Assembly (NCBI GenBank): GCA_946699065.1
Contig: CAMPDV010000102.1
Coordinates: 310,001 to 374,000 of the forward strand
Direction: 5' to 3'
Source: Loxodes magnus
Lineage: Eukaryota > Ciliophora > Karyorelictea > Loxodida > Loxodidae
DNA: 64,000 nucleotides
The position numbers and the translations under genes are program-made. The notes beneath the pieces are model-generated. The model worked only from the letters and a program-made list of their open reading frames with translations, had not been told where the DNA came from and did not search any database. Below are positions 63,525 through 64,000 of the stretch, one piece after another (within the stretch, counting starts at the first letter, position 1; every line of letters starts with the position of its first letter).

Positions 63525-64000
63525 GGAAGTGGAAATATAATTGATATTTATCAGCTTAATTTAAATAGATTTTATTTCATTAATTAGTTATTTCAGCTCT
63601 TTAATAGCTTATCAAATCTGCTTTCTTAGTTCAAGCTTTTAATTAATTTCTCTATTCTTCTTAACACGAAACTAATTCTACTTATCTAGCGCTTATTTTC
63701 TTTAAGTGAAGATTTCTTAATATATGGCATAAAAATTAAAATAGTTAGGTTAAAAGTGTTTTAATTTATTAGTTAAATATCCTTTTTTATTTAAAAGGAA
63801 TGCTTTTACTTTATAGCTTTATAATTAAGCTTTAATAAAGTATAATAATCTAACTTTATTGTTCTATTAGGATCATTTTAAAACCATTTATATTCTTTAT
63901 TAGCATAAATTTAAAAAATTTCATCCGTTATCTATCATTTTTCTTTATTCTTATGTTATTCTTTAATAAGACTCTCAAGATCTAACTCCTTTCATCTCAA
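63525..64000. other. 3' flank, no gene recognised
   Basis: AT-rich sequence after the PHAF1 stop. Open frames exist but they have no coding character. Confidence 0.5.

Overview
The window is nuclear DNA of a ciliate that uses a reassigned genetic code. Conserved protein families can be read only if TAA and TAG encode Gln and TGA encodes Trp inside genes. TGA also ends most genes. Coding exons are interrupted by minute introns, nearly all 16 or 17 nt (GTA...AG). The DNA is very AT-rich with kilobases of non-coding sequence between single genes. Ambiguous UGA with UAR = Gln is known from karyorelict ciliates (Loxodes and relatives) and, with all three codons ambiguous, from the heterotrich Condylostoma. 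Two conserved genes here (the PI4-kinase and, less certainly, the KA1-type kinase) reach the natural end of their family without an in-frame TGA, so a UAR stop cannot be excluded. I therefore cannot choose between these lineages from sequence alone.

Layout, left to right: a Ser/Thr kinase with KA1-like tail (-); two small unrecognised ORFs (+); a Gln-rich four-span membrane protein (-); a TRAF-type zinc-finger/UIM protein (+); an AidB/ACAD11-like acyl-CoA dehydrogenase (-); a small Cys-anchored-type protein (-); a long gene-poor stretch with one doubtful ORF; a Q/N/Y-rich protein (+); a type III PI4-kinase (+) convergent with a double-domain Aha1 protein (-); a cyclic-nucleotide-gated-type K+ channel (-); a PKA-like catalytic subunit (+); a possible small coiled-coil ORF (-); a 14-3-3 protein (-); a four-span protein with an IBR-like zinc finger (+); an N-myristoylation-type protein (+); DPM2 (-); a secreted acidic protein (+); a multi-span protein (-); a coiled-coil protein (+) ending 16 bp from a convergent UBXN11-like protein (-); a multi-span protein (-); a doubtful membrane ORF (+); a giant tandem lectin/GnT-I-like glycosyltransferase (+); a small MGxxCC protein (-); a membrane histidine-kinase-like protein lacking the phospho-accepting His (-); a 102-aa protein (-); an ArfGAP1-like protein (-); another CC-type small protein (-); and a PHAF1 homologue (+).

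The genes do not form operons. They are single eukaryotic housekeeping and signalling genes on both strands. Several share broad themes (PI4-kinase, ArfGAP and PHAF1 in membrane traffic; PKA-like kinase, cyclic-nucleotide channel and 14-3-3 in signalling; DPM2 and GnT-I-like enzyme in glycosylation), but nothing in the sequence shows that they work together beyond that.

Because only TGA can stop translation and AT-rich spacers contain few TGA triplets, long open frames occur by chance. ORFs without a recognisable family are therefore scored low. All translations were made by eye with TAA/TAG = Q and TGA = W or stop; splice sites are inferred from reading-frame continuity, not from transcripts.
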